Source: Microbacterium sp. 67-17 (lineage in GTDB: Bacteria; Actinomycetota; Actinomycetes; Actinomycetales; Microbacteriaceae). Taken from it: 64,000 nucleotides of DNA. Below the pieces are notes generated by a model, which searched no databases, was not told the DNA's origin, and saw only the letters and a program-made list of their open reading frames with translations. A program made the translations under genes and the position numbers. The DNA is taken from NCBI RefSeq assembly GCF_001898325.1, contig NZ_MKTR01000034.1, positions 124,001 to 188,000 on the forward strand, written 5' to 3'. This document shows positions 7,650 to 17,152 of this stretch, piece by piece (positions within the stretch are counted from its first letter, which is position 1; each line of letters starts with the position of its first letter).

Positions 7650-9989
7650 CTAGAGGGCGGGCTCGGTGATCGTCGGACCGAACGCGGCGGGAAGGGTGGC
7701 CCGCGACGTCGCGCGCAGATCGGTCGCGGAAACCGTGAACAGTCCCTGGACTTCGAGGCTCGGGTCTTCGCCGTCGCCGGGGGCATCGGTCACCCCGATC
7801 CGCAGCACGGGATACCCACGCCCCTCGCACAGGCCGCGGAACTTCACGTCGTCCTCGCGGGGGACGGACACGAGAACGCGCCCGGTCGACTCGGAGAAGA
7901 GCGCGGATGCCGCATCCACGCCGTCGCGTTCGATGATCTCGTTCAGCCACACGCGGGCGCCGACACCGAAGCGCATGACGCACTCGGCGAGAGCCTGCGC
8001 GAGACCGCCGCTGGAGAGGTCGTGCGCGCTGGAGATCAGGCCCTGTAGCGCTCCGGCGTGCAGGAGGTCGGCCAGGCGCCGCTCGGCGGCAAGGTCGACT
8101 GCCGGCGGCCGACCGCCGAGGTGGTCGTGCACGGTCTGCGCCCACGCCGAGCCGCTGAGCTCGTTGGCTGTCACACCCAGCAGGTAGATGTTCTCGCCGG
8201 CATCCTGCCACCCCGACGGGATGCGGCGCGCGACGTCATCGATGATGCCGAGCACACCCACCACGGGGGTCGGGAAGATCGGCTGGTCGCCGGTCTGGTT
8301 GTAGAACGAGACGTTGCCGCCGGTGACCGGGATGCCGAGCTCGAGGCATCCGTCGGCGAGGCCATCGACGGCCTGCCCGAATTGCCACATGACCTCGGGG
8401 TTCTCGGGGCTGCCGAAGTTCAGGCAGTCGGTCACCGCGACGGGTTTGGCGCCCGTGACGGCGACGTTCCGGTAGGCCTCCGCGAGGGCGAGCTGGGCGC
8501 CCCGGTAGGGGTCCAGCTGGCAGTAGCGACCGTTGCAGTCTGTCGCGATGGAGAAACCGAGGCCCGACTCCTCATCGACGCGCACCATGCCGGCGTCATC
8601 GGGGAACGAGAGGGCGGTGTTGCCGAGCACGTAGTAGTCGTACTGGTTGGTGATCCAGGAGGTGTCGGCGAGGTTCGGGCTCGCAACGAGTGCCAGGAAC
8701 TGCTCCCGCAACTCGTCGGGCTCACTCGGCCGCTGCAGTGCGCTCGCCGAGTCGTCGCGGAGGGCATCGATCCAGGTCGGGTAGGCGACCGGTCGCTCGT
8801 AAACGGGTCCATCGACCGCGACGGTGGAGGGGTCGACATCCACGATCTGCTCGCCGTGCCAGAAGATCTGCAGGCGGCCGTCGCCGGTGACCTCGCCGAG
8901 CACGCTCGTCTCGACCTCCCACCGGCCGACGACCTCGAGGAACGCGTCGAGCTTCTCGGGGGCGACGATCGCCATCATCCGCTCTTGAGACTCGCTCATC
9001 AGGATCTCTTCGGGAGTCAGGCTCGGATCACGCAGCAGCACCTGCTCGAGGTCGACGCGCATGCCGCTGCCGCCGTTGGCGGCCAGCTCGCTCGTGGCAC
9101 ACGAGATGCCGGCGGCGCCGAGGTCTTGGATCGCCTCGACGAGGTTCGCCTTGTAGAGCTCGAGGCAGCACTCGATGAGCACCTTCTCGGCGAACGGGTC
9201 GCCAACCTGCACCGCGGGCCGCTTGGTCGGGCCGCCGTCGGCGAAGGTGTCGGAGGCGAGGATGGATGCGCCGCCGATGCCGTCGCCGCCGGTGCGGGCA
9301 CCGAACAGCACGACCTTGTTGCCGGCGCCCGAGGCGTTCGCGAGCTTCAGGTCTTCGTGGCGCAGCACCCCCACGGCGAGGGCGTTGACGAGCGGATTGC
9401 CCTGATAGACGGCATCGAACACGGTCTCGCCGCCGATGTTGGGAAGGCCCAGGCAGTTGCCGTAGAACGAGATGCCGCTGACGACGCCGTGCACGACGCG
9501 GGCGGTGTCGGGGTTGTCGATGGCGCCGAAACGCAGCTGGTCCATGACGGCGACGGGGCGGGCGCCCATGGAGATGATGTCGCGGACGATACCGCCGACG
9601 CCGGTCGCGGCACCCTGGAAGGGTTCGATGTAGCTCGGGTGGTTGTGGGACTCGACCTTGAAGGTCACCGCCCAGCCCTCGCCGATGTCGACGACGCCGG
9701 CGTTCTGGCCCATGCCGACCATGAGGCGCTCGCGCATCTCATCCGAGACCTTCTGCCCGAACCGGCGCAGATAGATCTTGCTGGACTTGTAGGAGCAGTG
9801 CTCGCTCCACATGACGGAGTACATGGCCAGCTCACCGCTCGTGGGTCGGCGGCCGAGAATCTCGCGGATCTGCGCGTACTCGTCATCCTTCAGGCCGAGC
9901 GCGCCGTACGGCTGCTCGCGCTCGGGCGTGGCTGCGGCGTTCTCGACGGTGTCGGCGGCTGCTCGGGCGGGAGTGATCGGGGTGCTCAC
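7650..9989 (-). CDS. purL: Phosphoribosylformylglycinamidine synthase subunit PurL
   Basis: 779 residues, the usual size of the small-type PurL that works with PurS and PurQ. It catalyses ATP-dependent conversion of FGAR to FGAM in purine synthesis. Diagnostic stretches are the N-terminal [16 protein letters not shown], the ATP/Mg region [37 protein letters not shown] and the AIR-synthase-like [14 protein letters not shown]. The start is GTG 9989. purS and purQ are not in the window. A purine synthesis gene sits 17 kb from a purine degradation region, probably by chance. Confidence 0.97.
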   Translation of the reverse strand: MSTPITPARAAADTVENAAATPEREQPYGALGLKDDEYAQIREILGRRPTSGELAMYSVMWSEHCSYKSSKIYLRRFGQKVSDEMRERLMVGMGQNAGVVDIGEGWAVTFKVESHNHPSYIEPFQGAATGVGGIVRDIISMGARPVAVMDQLRFGAIDNPDTARVVHGVVSGISFYGNCLGLPNIGGETVFDAVYQGNPLVNALAVGVLRHEDLKLANASGAGNKVVLFGARTGGDGIGGASILASDTFADGGPTKRPAVQVGDPFAEKVLIECCLELYKANLVEAIQDLGAAGISCATSELAANGGSGMRVDLEQVLLRDPSLTPEEILMSESQERMMAIVAPEKLDAFLEVVGRWEVETSVLGEVTGDGRLQIFWHGEQIVDVDPSTVAVDGPVYERPVAYPTWIDALRDDSASALQRPSEPDELREQFLALVASPNLADTSWITNQYDYYVLGNTALSFPDDAGMVRVDEESGLGFSIATDCNGRYCQLDPYRGAQLALAEAYRNVAVTGAKPVAVTDCLNFGSPENPEVMWQFGQAVDGLADGCLELGIPVTGGNVSFYNQTGDQPIFPTPVVGVLGIIDDVARRIPSGWQDAGENIYLLGVTANELSGSAWAQTVHDHLGGRPPAVDLAAERRLADLLHAGALQGLISSAHDLSSGGLAQALAECVMRFGVGARVWLNEIIERDGVDAASALFSESTGRVLVSVPREDDVKFRGLCEGRGYPVLRIGVTDAPGDGEDPSLEVQGLFTVSATDLRATSRATLPAAFGPTITEPAL

Positions 9990-10125
9990 GGGGTGGGACT
10001 CCAGTGGTCGAGGATGCCGAGACCGGCGCCAGCGTGCGGGCCGCTCCAGTCTACGCGGCGGCCGCTTTCGGCATCCGTGTCGGTTCGTGCTCGTCTTCGG
10101 GCGCTCGACGTGCCGGCGCGGTCTT

Positions 10126-10209
10126 GTCGCAACGGCGCAGTTCTTGCCCGACTCGCCGGGCGACGGATGCCGCAGGCGGGGTGTCGCGCAATCCGTGCGC
10201 CGTTGCGAC
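10126..10209. repeat. Long-spaced inverted repeat between purL and DUF4395
   Basis: A 14-bp arm GTCGCAACGGCGCA (10126-10139) is perfectly repeated in inverted orientation at 10196-10209. The 56-bp interior also has a local GCCCGACTCGCCGGGC inverted repeat. The CGCAAC/GTTGCG core resembles the arms of the hairpin at 19204-19261 and of the 59-bp elements at 50490-50829. It may act as terminator for the DUF4395 transcript or be a diverged intergenic repeat. Confidence 0.5.
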
Positions 10210-10247
10210 TCGCGCGTCAGACCCGTTCTGTGTTGACACGCCGCTCC

Positions 10248-10811
10248 TCACTCGACCGAGTGGCGCTCGCCGCGGGCTGGAGGAGTGTAGGTGCACGTGT
10301 CGCCGGCGCACAGTTGCGGCTTAGTGCGCGCGAAGCGGCGGGCTAGCTCGCACCCCACGCAGATGCCGAAAGCCGACTCGGCGAACAGCAGCAACAGGCA
10401 TCCGGCGCAGATGGTCTGCGCGATCACCGCCGGCAGCCCGAGCCATCCGAGCGACAGACACCCGAGGAGCGCCATCGTGAATCCAAGACCCCACGCGAAC
10501 TGCTTGGGCGAGGCATCGACCCATTCGGGCCGCTGTGGGCGCGTGATGAGGGTGCCGATCAGAAGGGTGGGGGTGAAGCGCGTCCCGATAAACAGGCGCA
10601 GGAACATTTCGAAGGCGAACAGGATGCCGAACCCGCGCATGTACTGCAGGTCGCCGGTGATCACACCGAAGAGCCAGGCGCTGAAGCCCAGGAGGAACAG
10701 GATGCCGGCCGACGCGCGCACTGCCCGCTCATTGATGACGGGGATGTCGATGCCGTCAACCCATTCGCCGATGACGGGCCGGGCACTGCGGTCGGCGGCG
10801 GGTGAAGTCAT
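10248..10811 (-). CDS. DUF4395 family membrane protein
   Basis: 187 residues with three to four transmembrane helices and the DUF4395 features: an N-terminal DIPVINERAVRASAGILFLLG segment, RLFIGTRFTP, and a cysteine-containing C-terminal FGICVGCELARRF. The family is often found beside thioredoxin-like and CsoR-family genes and is suspected in sulfur or metal handling. The start is placed at ATG 10811; a longer frame exists but runs through the operator. A CsoR-like palindrome sits 11 bp upstream, so expression probably responds to a metal or persulfide. Confidence 0.8.
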   Translation of the reverse strand: MTSPAADRSARPVIGEWVDGIDIPVINERAVRASAGILFLLGFSAWLFGVITGDLQYMRGFGILFAFEMFLRLFIGTRFTPTLLIGTLITRPQRPEWVDASPKQFAWGLGFTMALLGCLSLGWLGLPAVIAQTICAGCLLLLFAESAFGICVGCELARRFARTKPQLCAGDTCTYTPPARGERHSVE

Positions 10812-10821
10812 GGTGCCAATA

Positions 10822-10837
10822 ATACCCCCTGGGGTAT
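10822..10837. promoter_or_regulatory. CsoR-family-like operator
   Basis: ATACCCCCTGGGGTAT: 7-bp arms ATACCCC/GGGGTAT around CT. This matches the GC-rich palindromic boxes bound by CsoR/CstR repressors. It lies directly upstream of the DUF4395 start. No CsoR-family gene is in the window, so the regulator would act in trans. Confidence 0.6.
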
Positions 10838-10869
10838 CAGTCCTCGATGCCACTCGGTTCGCATGACCG

Positions 10870-11002
10870 TTCAGTCGCGCCGTGACGTGGGTTCGTCAGC
10901 CCTCCGCCCGCACCAAGGCGCGACCGAATAGTGGTGCAGATTCTTCAGTCGCGCCGTTTCGCGGGTTGGCGCGGCGCGAACCCGCACAAGGCCGCGACCG
11001 AA
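10870..11002. repeat. Family 1 59-bp intergenic inverted repeats, 2 copies
   Basis: Copies at 10870-10928 and 10944-11002, 15 bp apart. Each begins TTCAGTCGCGCC and ends in CGCGACCGAA, so the outer ends are inverted repeats able to pair; GTGGGT or GCGGGT follows at positions 18-23. They occupy the divergent gap between DUF4395 and terC, ending 21 bp before the terC start, so they overlap its promoter or 5' leader. Confidence 0.85.
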
Positions 11003-11023
11003 CCGAGGCCCTACGCTGTCTGC

Positions 11024-11932
11024 GTGGACTTCTCCTTCGCCTTCACGCCCGACCTGATCGCGGTCTTCGTCACGCTGTTCGTCCTCGAGATCGTGCTGGG
11101 CGTCGACAACGTCATCTTCATCTCGATCCTCGCCTCCAAGCTCCCCAAGGAGCAGCAGGCCCGCGCCCGCAACCTCGGTCTGACGCTCGCGATGCTCATC
11201 CGGGTCGGCCTCGTCTTCGCGGCAGGGTGGATCATCACGCTCACCGAACCGGTCGTGACCCTGTGGGGTATCTCGTTCTCGTGGAAGGACTTCATCCTCA
11301 TCGCGGGCGGGCTCTTCCTCGTCTACAAGGCGGTCACCGAGATCCACCACAAGCTCGAGGGCGCCGAAGAGGACCACGGCGAAGGCGCGGGTGCACGCAA
11401 GAGCGTGAGCTTCGGATCGGTCATCGCGCAGATCCTTCTGCTCGACATCGTCTTCTCGCTCGACTCCGTCATCACGGCCGTCGGCATGACCTCGAACATG
11501 GTCATCATCATCACCGTCGTGGTGCTCTCGTTCGGCATCATGCTCTTCGCGTCGAGGTTCATCTTCGCGTTCGTCAACGCGCACCCGACCGTGAAGATGC
11601 TCGCACTGTCGTTCCTGCTGCTGATCGGCGTCTTCCTCATCGCCGAGGGCTTCCACATCAAGATCGACAAGGCATTCATCTACGGTCCGATGGCCTTCGC
11701 GATCTTCGTCGAGGCGCTGAACCTCACGTACTCGTCACGCAAGGCAAAGCGCGAGCAGAAGAAGCGGCAGTCCGTGCAATTGCGGCCCCAGTACCCGGAT
11801 ATCGACGAGTCAGCCGCCGTCGCCGCGGCGCTGTCGAAGGATCCCGCCTCCGGCTCCGTCGGCCTCTCGCGCAAGCCCGTGGTCGGCGAGGGAGGTGCGG
11901 CGGCCGCGCCGCACCGGGAGGGCCTCGGCTGA
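11024..11932 (+). CDS. TerC family integral membrane protein
   Basis: 302 residues with about eight transmembrane helices. TerC/Alx hallmarks are LFVLEIVLGVDNVIFISILASKLP (acidic residues in helix 2) and LLDIVFSLDSVITAVGM (helix 5), with a hydrophilic loop between. Family members are linked to tellurite resistance, Mn2+ efflux and metallation of exported proteins. The start is GTG 11024, because upstream sequence in this frame is the 59-bp repeat. The last 60 residues are a charged cytoplasmic tail. Confidence 0.88.
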   Translation: MDFSFAFTPDLIAVFVTLFVLEIVLGVDNVIFISILASKLPKEQQARARNLGLTLAMLIRVGLVFAAGWIITLTEPVVTLWGISFSWKDFILIAGGLFLVYKAVTEIHHKLEGAEEDHGEGAGARKSVSFGSVIAQILLLDIVFSLDSVITAVGMTSNMVIIITVVVLSFGIMLFASRFIFAFVNAHPTVKMLALSFLLLIGVFLIAEGFHIKIDKAFIYGPMAFAIFVEALNLTYSSRKAKREQKKRQSVQLRPQYPDIDESAAVAAALSKDPASGSVGLSRKPVVGEGGAAAAPHREGLG

Positions 11933-11935
11933 GGA

Positions 11936-12616
11936 TCAGCCTGCAGCGGCTTCGGCTACCGCTGCGGCGAAGCGCGCAGCATCCGTGCCGTCTTCACGCA
12001 CCTCGAACACCGTGCCGTCGATGACCAGCAACGGGACATGGTCGACGACCTGGTCGGTGCCGGGGATCGGCGCGCCGAGCCAGGCGTCGTTGGCTGCGCT
12101 CGCCAGGCTCGCGTAGTCGGCGATTGCTGTCGAGAGGTCGGATGCCGCGCCCGCCGTGGTCGCGAAGCCGAGGAGTTCCTCGTCGCTGGGTGAATGATCT
12201 GCCGTGACTTGGTTCCGCTGGATCAGCGCGTACAGCGGCAGGAGCGCGTCATCTTCTCCCGCAGCTGCGACGCCGAGAAGCAGGGCGGCGGCCCGGGTCG
12301 AGTAGTCGGTGACGTCACCGCGCTTGGCGCTCACGTACGTCATCGGATGCAGCGTCCACGTCGCGGTGCCGTCGGCGACGAAGGCCGCGAGGTCGTCGCC
12401 GATAGCCTCGTCGAGGGTCATGCAGTGCGGGCAGGACGGGTCGCTCCAGAGTTGAATGTCGACAGCGCCGTCTCCGACGACGATTCCCGCTACCGGGTCG
12501 ATGGATGCGGGTGAGGGAGCAGTTGCAGCGGCCGGCGAGCACGCGACGGCGGCAAGTGCGACAGTGGGGATGAGGGCGAGGCATCCGACCATGCGGCGCC
12601 GAGACGAACCGAACAC
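11936..12616 (-). CDS. DsbA-like thioredoxin-fold lipoprotein
   Basis: 226 residues. The signal peptide carries a lipobox (ALAAVACS, Cys about 26), so it is probably anchored outside the membrane. The thioredoxin-fold active site is SDPSCPHCMTL (CPHC), typical of the DsbA/thioredoxin_4 group that forms or isomerises disulfides. A helical insert follows and the cis-Pro loop is VPLLVIDGTVFEV. It ends 3 bp after terC on the opposite strand. Expected role: oxidoreductase for exported proteins. Confidence 0.85.
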   Translation of the reverse strand: MFGSSRRRMVGCLALIPTVALAAVACSPAAATAPSPASIDPVAGIVVGDGAVDIQLWSDPSCPHCMTLDEAIGDDLAAFVADGTATWTLHPMTYVSAKRGDVTDYSTRAAALLLGVAAAGEDDALLPLYALIQRNQVTADHSPSDEELLGFATTAGAASDLSTAIADYASLASAANDAWLGAPIPGTDQVVDHVPLLVIDGTVFEVREDGTDAARFAAAVAEAAAG

Positions 12617-12740
12617 GCTGCCGTTCTACGCCGAGAGTCGGCGCATCGCCAATCGTTCAGTGAAGCCCACGACGCTCACCCCTGATGTGGTCAGACCATA
12701 TGGCGGATTCCACCAAACGCCCGGGCAGAACCACTCGATG

Positions 12741-12776
12741 GTGTCGCGCAGCGGTATCCATGAGAGAGCGCGACAC
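12741..12776. promoter_or_regulatory. Inverted repeat upstream of PadR, possible operator
   Basis: GTGTCGCG (12741-12748) and CGCGACAC (12769-12776) are perfect inverted arms 20 bp apart, ending 36 bp before the PadR start at 12812. PadR proteins commonly autoregulate from promoter palindromes. Position supports an operator; no footprint-like consensus can be claimed. Confidence 0.4.
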
Positions 12777-12811
12777 TACCCGGTATGCATATCGCGCTCA
12801 GGGAGATCCGA

Positions 12812-13420
12812 ATGTCGGTGAGGCAAAGCCTGTTGGCGATCCTGGCGCAGGGGCCGTGCTACGGCTATCAGTTGCGGTCGGAGTTCGAACGTCGCACCGG
12901 ATCGAGCTCGGCGCTCAACGTCGGCCAGATCTACAGCACTCTCGAGCGGCTCGAGCGCGACGGCCTCGTTTCGCGGGGCGCAGCCGACGAGGCCGGACAC
13001 ATCTACTGGCAGATCACGGATGCCGGCCGCGGCGAGGCCCGCGCATGGCTGGCATCTCCGGTCGAACGCACCCCCGGCACCCGGGATGAACTCGCGATCA
13101 AGCTTGCGCTCGCGGCGACGCTTCCGGGGGTGGATGTCTTCGAGCTCATCAGCACGCAGCGGCAAACGTCGGCGGCGCGGCTCGAGACCTTGCGTCGTGC
13201 TGTGGTCGAGGGGAGCGGCTTCGAGGGTCCGGAAGATCTCGCCTGGAAGATCATCACCGATGCGACGATCTTCGCCGCCGAGGCCGAGGTTCGCTGGCTC
13301 GATCACGTCGAGGAGCGGCTAACGAGGCATCCGGCGCGCGAGATGGGGCTTGAGATCGAGACCCAGCGTCCCAGGCGCGGAAGACCCCTCAAGACCGGTC
13401 CTCTCGCCGCCGGTCCGTGA
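12812..13420 (+). CDS. PadR family transcriptional regulator
   Basis: 202 residues: an N-terminal PadR winged helix (MSVRQSLLAILAQGPCYGYQLRSEFERRTG, then QIYSTLERLERDGLV) and a C-terminal dimerisation part with a helical PadR/vir-like segment about residues 100-175. ATG 12812 is chosen over ATG 12785 because AGGGAG lies at 12800-12805. No efflux gene is adjacent, so the usual multidrug-transporter target is not evident; the next gene is a DUF6153 protein. Confidence 0.85.
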   Translation: MSVRQSLLAILAQGPCYGYQLRSEFERRTGSSSALNVGQIYSTLERLERDGLVSRGAADEAGHIYWQITDAGRGEARAWLASPVERTPGTRDELAIKLALAATLPGVDVFELISTQRQTSAARLETLRRAVVEGSGFEGPEDLAWKIITDATIFAAEAEVRWLDHVEERLTRHPAREMGLEIETQRPRRGRPLKTGPLAAGP

Positions 13421-13468
13421 ATGCGGAATCGATAACGCATAGGTTCTCCGCCGCTCGCGCTGACCGCA

Positions 13469-13483
13469 TACCGGGGGGGAGTA
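13469..13483. promoter_or_regulatory. RcnR/CsoR type 1-like operator
   Basis: TACC-G6-G-AGTA differs by one base from the TACT-G6-N-AGTA box known for RcnR/type 1 sites. It lies 19 bp upstream of the DUF6153 start, at promoter position. It suggests that the downstream metal-linked genes are under a CsoR/RcnR-family repressor encoded elsewhere. Confidence 0.5.
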
Positions 13484-13501
13484 TCCTGGGGCCGATAGAT
13501 C

Positions 13502-13924
13502 ATGCTGGGTTTCGTCGCTCGTGAGCTTCGCCCGCCAGTGTCCTGGCGCTGGGCGATGTCGGTGGTGTTCGCCGCTCTCGTGGTCGCGGGCCTGTTGGGT
13601 ATGCATACTCTTTCCGTCGGTCATCCTGCGCCGGCGCCTGTCTCGGTCATCGAGCACGGAGCCGAACACGAACAGGATGCGATGGCAGAGCCATCAGGGG
13701 TACCCGACGCCGGTTGTGCCGATTGCGGCGGCGCCGCGCACGAGGCGATGACGCTAGCGTGCGTGCTTGGTCTGCTCGTCACGGTCATATTGGTGGCTCG
13801 GACCGGCCCAGGAGTGGTCCGTCGGCTCGGTCGACCGTGCATTGTCGCCCTCGCAATCCGGCCCCCGATTCCTGTGCCCTTGAGGCCGCCTTCTCTTCTC
13901 GAATTGTCGATCAGTCGTACGTGA
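13502..13924 (+). CDS. DUF6153 family membrane protein
   Basis: 140 residues. An N-terminal helix (residues about 17-36) is followed by a His/Cys-containing extracellular loop: GMHTLSVGH, VIEHGAEHEQD, DAGCADCGGAAHEAM, then CVLGLLVTVILVA as the second helix. This layout matches DUF6153, which occurs in actinobacteria next to DUF305 and copper genes. The His/Cys loop could bind a soft metal; that is inference. First gene of a probable three-gene unit. Confidence 0.8.
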   Translation: MLGFVARELRPPVSWRWAMSVVFAALVVAGLLGMHTLSVGHPAPAPVSVIEHGAEHEQDAMAEPSGVPDAGCADCGGAAHEAMTLACVLGLLVTVILVARTGPGVVRRLGRPCIVALAIRPPIPVPLRPPSLLELSISRT

Positions 13925-14013
13925 TGTGACGTCGCCGCGACCCGCGCGGTCGCGAAATGAGTCATGCCCGTACACGGGCCAACTTCACGCTCGATTGGAA
14001 GGACAGGTTTGTC

Positions 14014-14625
14014 ATGAAGAAGTCTCGTTTGGTCGCGCTGTCGGCGGCGCCGCTTGCATCGGTGTTGTTGTTTGCGGGGTGCGCCGGTGCCGGATCGGGT
14101 TCGATGCCGAGCATGGAACACGGCGAGGGGATGCCTCCCTCTGCGTCATCGTCTCTGGTGGAGGCGGAGTTCAATGCCTCCGACTCGATGTTCGCGATGA
14201 TGATGATTCCGCATCACCAGCAGGCGGTGGAGATGAGCGACATGGTGCTGGCGAAATCCGGCGTCGATCAGCGGGTACGGGAGCTTGCGCAGCAGATCAA
14301 AGACGCGCAGGCCCCGGAGATCGAGCTGATGCAGTCGTGGCTCGAAGATTGGGGGATGCCGCATGCGGGTGGCATGGACGGCATGGACATGGGTGACGGC
14401 ATGATGTCCGACGACGACATGGCGGCGCTGGAGGCTGCTGAGGGCGCGGAGGCTGCCCGGCTGTTCCTGGAACAGATGATCACTCACCACGAGGGCGCGA
14501 TCGAGATGGCGCAGGCCGAAATGTCTCAAGGTCGACACCCGGACGTGATTGCTCTCGCGCAGACGATCGCCGATGCACAGACGGCCGAGATCGCCCTGAT
14601 GCGGGCTCTGCTGACGCAGCTCTAG
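14014..14625 (+). CDS. DUF305 domain lipoprotein
   Basis: 203 residues. The signal peptide has lipobox LLFAGC. Two DUF305 (ferritin-like helical) halves each carry the characteristic paired His motif: MMMIPHHQQAVEMS and MITHHEGAIEMAQAEM, separated by a Met/Asp-rich linker (MDGMDMGDGMMSDDDM). Met- and His-rich DUF305 proteins are often copper-associated and extracytoplasmic. ATG 14014 is used because the signal peptide starts there (MKKSRL). Confidence 0.9.
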   Translation: MKKSRLVALSAAPLASVLLFAGCAGAGSGSMPSMEHGEGMPPSASSSLVEAEFNASDSMFAMMMIPHHQQAVEMSDMVLAKSGVDQRVRELAQQIKDAQAPEIELMQSWLEDWGMPHAGGMDGMDMGDGMMSDDDMAALEAAEGAEAARLFLEQMITHHEGAIEMAQAEMSQGRHPDVIALAQTIADAQTAEIALMRALLTQL

Positions 14626-14690
14626 AGACTCGCGGGGGTGTCATCGGGCCTGCGCCGGTGGCGCCCCTGCCGCGACTGAAAGGGACGCAT

Positions 14691-15530
14691 ATGCCAATTC
14701 ACCTGCGTGCGGCCGCGGCCGCCATTGTTCTGGCCGAGCTGATCATGCTGGCCGGGTGCGCGTCGGCGGAACCACCGTCGACGGGCACCTCTCATGCCGC
14801 GATGGCATCCCATGTACACGCCATCGTTCCTGATCCCGAGGGCGACGGGTTTCTTCTCGGCACTCACGAAGGCATCCTCGCGGTGAGCGCGGAAGGAGAA
14901 CTGCTCTCGCGGGTTGGCTCCTACGGTTTCGATGCGATGGGACTCACTGTCGTGGGCGAGGATCTGATCGCGTCAGGGCACCCCGGGGCAGACACCCCAC
15001 CCGAACTCGGCGATCACAATCTCGGCATTGTCCGTAGCGCAGACGCCGGGGTGAGCTGGGAACCGGCGGCGTTTACCGGCGAGAAGGACTTCCACGCTCT
15101 CGCTGCCGGCAGCGATGGCACCGTGTACGGGCTGGCCACCGATGCCATCGACGTATTGGCCAGTAAGGACGGAGGTGACTCGTGGGCTCCGACGGGTGGC
15201 CAGCTGATGGCGGTCGGTCTTGTGGTCACCAGTGGCGGAAACGTCGTCGCCGCAACACCAGACGGGCTGCGGGTCAGCACCGATGGGGCGCGGTCGTTCG
15301 AGCCATGGCCAGGCGCGCCCATGCTCTACGCGTTATCTGTGTCACCGAACGGTGAGCTCATCGCCGGGGTGGATGCGGATGAGAAGATCTGGGTCCATGT
15401 GTCCGGGGCGAGTGCGTGGAAGGAGGTGGGCATCGTGCACGGAACCGCTCAAGCGACCGCGATCACCGATACCGGGAGCATTCTTGTCGCGGACGACAGT
15501 GGTCTCACCCTGCTTCCGCCTGCACCCTGA
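14691..15530 (+). CDS. F510_1955 family beta-propeller lipoprotein
   Basis: 279 residues. Signal peptide with lipobox MLAGC, then HVHAIVPDPEGDGFLLGTHEGI, the family opening, and repeated blade sequences such as RSADAGVSWEPAAF, SKDGGDSWAPTG and STDGARSFEPW that are Asp-box/BNR motifs. It is a secreted propeller without visible catalytic residues despite the family's glycosidase label. It commonly accompanies DUF305/DUF6153 genes. The start at ATG 14691 follows a GAAAGGGA site. Confidence 0.85.
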   Translation: MPIHLRAAAAAIVLAELIMLAGCASAEPPSTGTSHAAMASHVHAIVPDPEGDGFLLGTHEGILAVSAEGELLSRVGSYGFDAMGLTVVGEDLIASGHPGADTPPELGDHNLGIVRSADAGVSWEPAAFTGEKDFHALAAGSDGTVYGLATDAIDVLASKDGGDSWAPTGGQLMAVGLVVTSGGNVVAATPDGLRVSTDGARSFEPWPGAPMLYALSVSPNGELIAGVDADEKIWVHVSGASAWKEVGIVHGTAQATAITDTGSILVADDSGLTLLPPAP

Positions 15531-15609
15531 CCCCGATCGATCGGCAACGGCCTTCGTGGATGTTGCAACGCAGAGCGCGCGAGCGCGAGACGGATGCCGC
15601 GGGCACGGC

Positions 15610-17139
15610 TCACCAGAGCACGGTGATACCGGCCGCTGCAGCGAGTCCCGCAATCGCTAGCGGCCACCACAGCCATGCTCGTCGGGCGGGCAGGAACGGC
15701 ATCCGCGGCCCGCGTGCTGCCCGGAGAATCAGTACTGCCGCAGCGGCGAGAGTGGGGGCCAGTGCCAGGCCCCATACCCAGCCACCCACCGCGAACCACG
15801 GTCCGCTGATCCACAGCACAAGCAGCGCGAAGGTCGCCCACGCGAGGTCGCTGGCTGAGGGGAGCCATGACCGCGCCCGCACCGCTCGGATCAGCGCTAT
15901 CGCTCCAAAGAGCACCGCGAGAGCGAAGGGGAGCCAGCCGGAGATCACACTAGCCTCGTCGGGGCCCGGGATCGAGGAGCCTGTGGCGTACGCGAGGACC
16001 ACGTCCTCGACGGGAGCGACGCTGTTCGACAGGATGAGGAAGCCTGTTCCTGCGGCGAGGTCGAGGGTCAGGAACGTGCGGAAGCCTCCCGTGGCGCCGT
16101 TGTGCCAGGTCTGGGCGCCGGTTCCGTCGAAGGACGGTGAGGTGAGCCAGCCCCACCCGATCTCGGTGTCAGTACCCATTGGCGCAGTGGGCTGGAGTGC
16201 TGCCGCGCCTGGAGCTGTCCCGTCGAGGTTCGCTTGCGCCCAGATCGCCAGGTCGGATGCTGTGGTGAAGGTCGCTGATCCGGCGGGGAGGTACCCCTCT
16301 CCCCACCAGCGCGGGGCGCGCGTGCCGTTGAGAAGGTACCCGGGGACAGCATCCTCGGGTACCTGGTCGGCGGTCGCTGCGACGACGGTGTGGTCCATGC
16401 CGAGCGGTTCCGTGAGGCGTTCCCGGAGGAGCGTCGCGTAGTCGTCGACCCCTGCCGCTTCGACGAGTGCGGTGCCGAGCAGGGCGACGGCGAAGTTCGA
16501 GTAGACCGTGCCCTGGTCGGGGTCGACGGGTGCGACGGCGGCGTCCGCGATCAGTTGTTCCGTGCTCGTCGAGGCGTAGGGGTTCTCGTTCAAGAGCAGG
16601 CTCTCGAGCGTGCTCGCGACGGCGGTTTCGCCCAGGCCCGGAAGACCCGAGGAGTGCTGCGACAAGGATGCGAGCGTCACCGCACCTGCGGGTGTTCCCG
16701 TCAGCGCGTCGAGGTACTGCGAGAGCGGGTCATCGGGGGAAACTTCGCCGCGCTCGATCGCGTCCGCGAACAGCGCGCCCGTGAAGGTCTTGGTAATCGA
16801 TCCGAGTTCAAAGACCGTGTCTGGGCCGGGAGCGCCGGAATGTGCGGGATCCGCGTCGCCGATGCCCGCGAAGACAGGTCCGTTCGGACCGATCTCTGCG
16901 ACAGACAGGGAGCGGAAGCCATCAAAGCTGCCGGGGAGGGACTGGATGCTGTCAGCGAGGCGTTCGTTCCCCGTCTGTGATGTGCTCACGGTCTGATGGT
17001 GGGGGCCGAAGGCTGCGCCTAGGCCCACCGCGACGATCGCGGATGCGGCGATCACCGCCAGGAGTAACGCCGCGGAACGTCCACGTGTCGGAGCGGGATC
17101 TGCCGGGTGCGCAGGGTCCGAGGTGGACGGGGAGGTCAT
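15610..17139 (-). CDS. Beta-lactamase-fold serine hydrolase with membrane tail
   Basis: 509 residues of the class C beta-lactamase/DD-peptidase-like family. An N-terminal helix (residues 24-46) precedes the catalytic domain: SITK (SxxK nucleophile and Lys), YSN (YxN) and HNGATGG in place of HxG/KTG. The last about 130 residues contain four transmembrane helices. Such proteins are extracytoplasmic hydrolases for peptidoglycan-related, ester or D-amino-acid substrates; true beta-lactamase activity is unproven. The regulator gene upstream is 13 bp away, so they likely form one operon. Confidence 0.85.
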   Translation of the reverse strand: MTSPSTSDPAHPADPAPTRGRSAALLLAVIAASAIVAVGLGAAFGPHHQTVSTSQTGNERLADSIQSLPGSFDGFRSLSVAEIGPNGPVFAGIGDADPAHSGAPGPDTVFELGSITKTFTGALFADAIERGEVSPDDPLSQYLDALTGTPAGAVTLASLSQHSSGLPGLGETAVASTLESLLLNENPYASTSTEQLIADAAVAPVDPDQGTVYSNFAVALLGTALVEAAGVDDYATLLRERLTEPLGMDHTVVAATADQVPEDAVPGYLLNGTRAPRWWGEGYLPAGSATFTTASDLAIWAQANLDGTAPGAAALQPTAPMGTDTEIGWGWLTSPSFDGTGAQTWHNGATGGFRTFLTLDLAAGTGFLILSNSVAPVEDVVLAYATGSSIPGPDEASVISGWLPFALAVLFGAIALIRAVRARSWLPSASDLAWATFALLVLWISGPWFAVGGWVWGLALAPTLAAAAVLILRAARGPRMPFLPARRAWLWWPLAIAGLAAAAGITVLW

Positions 17140-17152
17140 TGCTGTACTGCTC

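Noticed and set aside
8058..10346. A 762-codon open frame on the plus strand across purL
   Set aside because: It is the antisense shadow of a highly conserved purL gene; composition is Val/Gly/Asp/Arg-rich low-quality protein, as usual in high-GC DNA.
10931..11023. Longer N-terminus for TerC
   Set aside because: The extra codons are the 59-bp repeat; homologous TerC sequence starts at the GTG at 11024.
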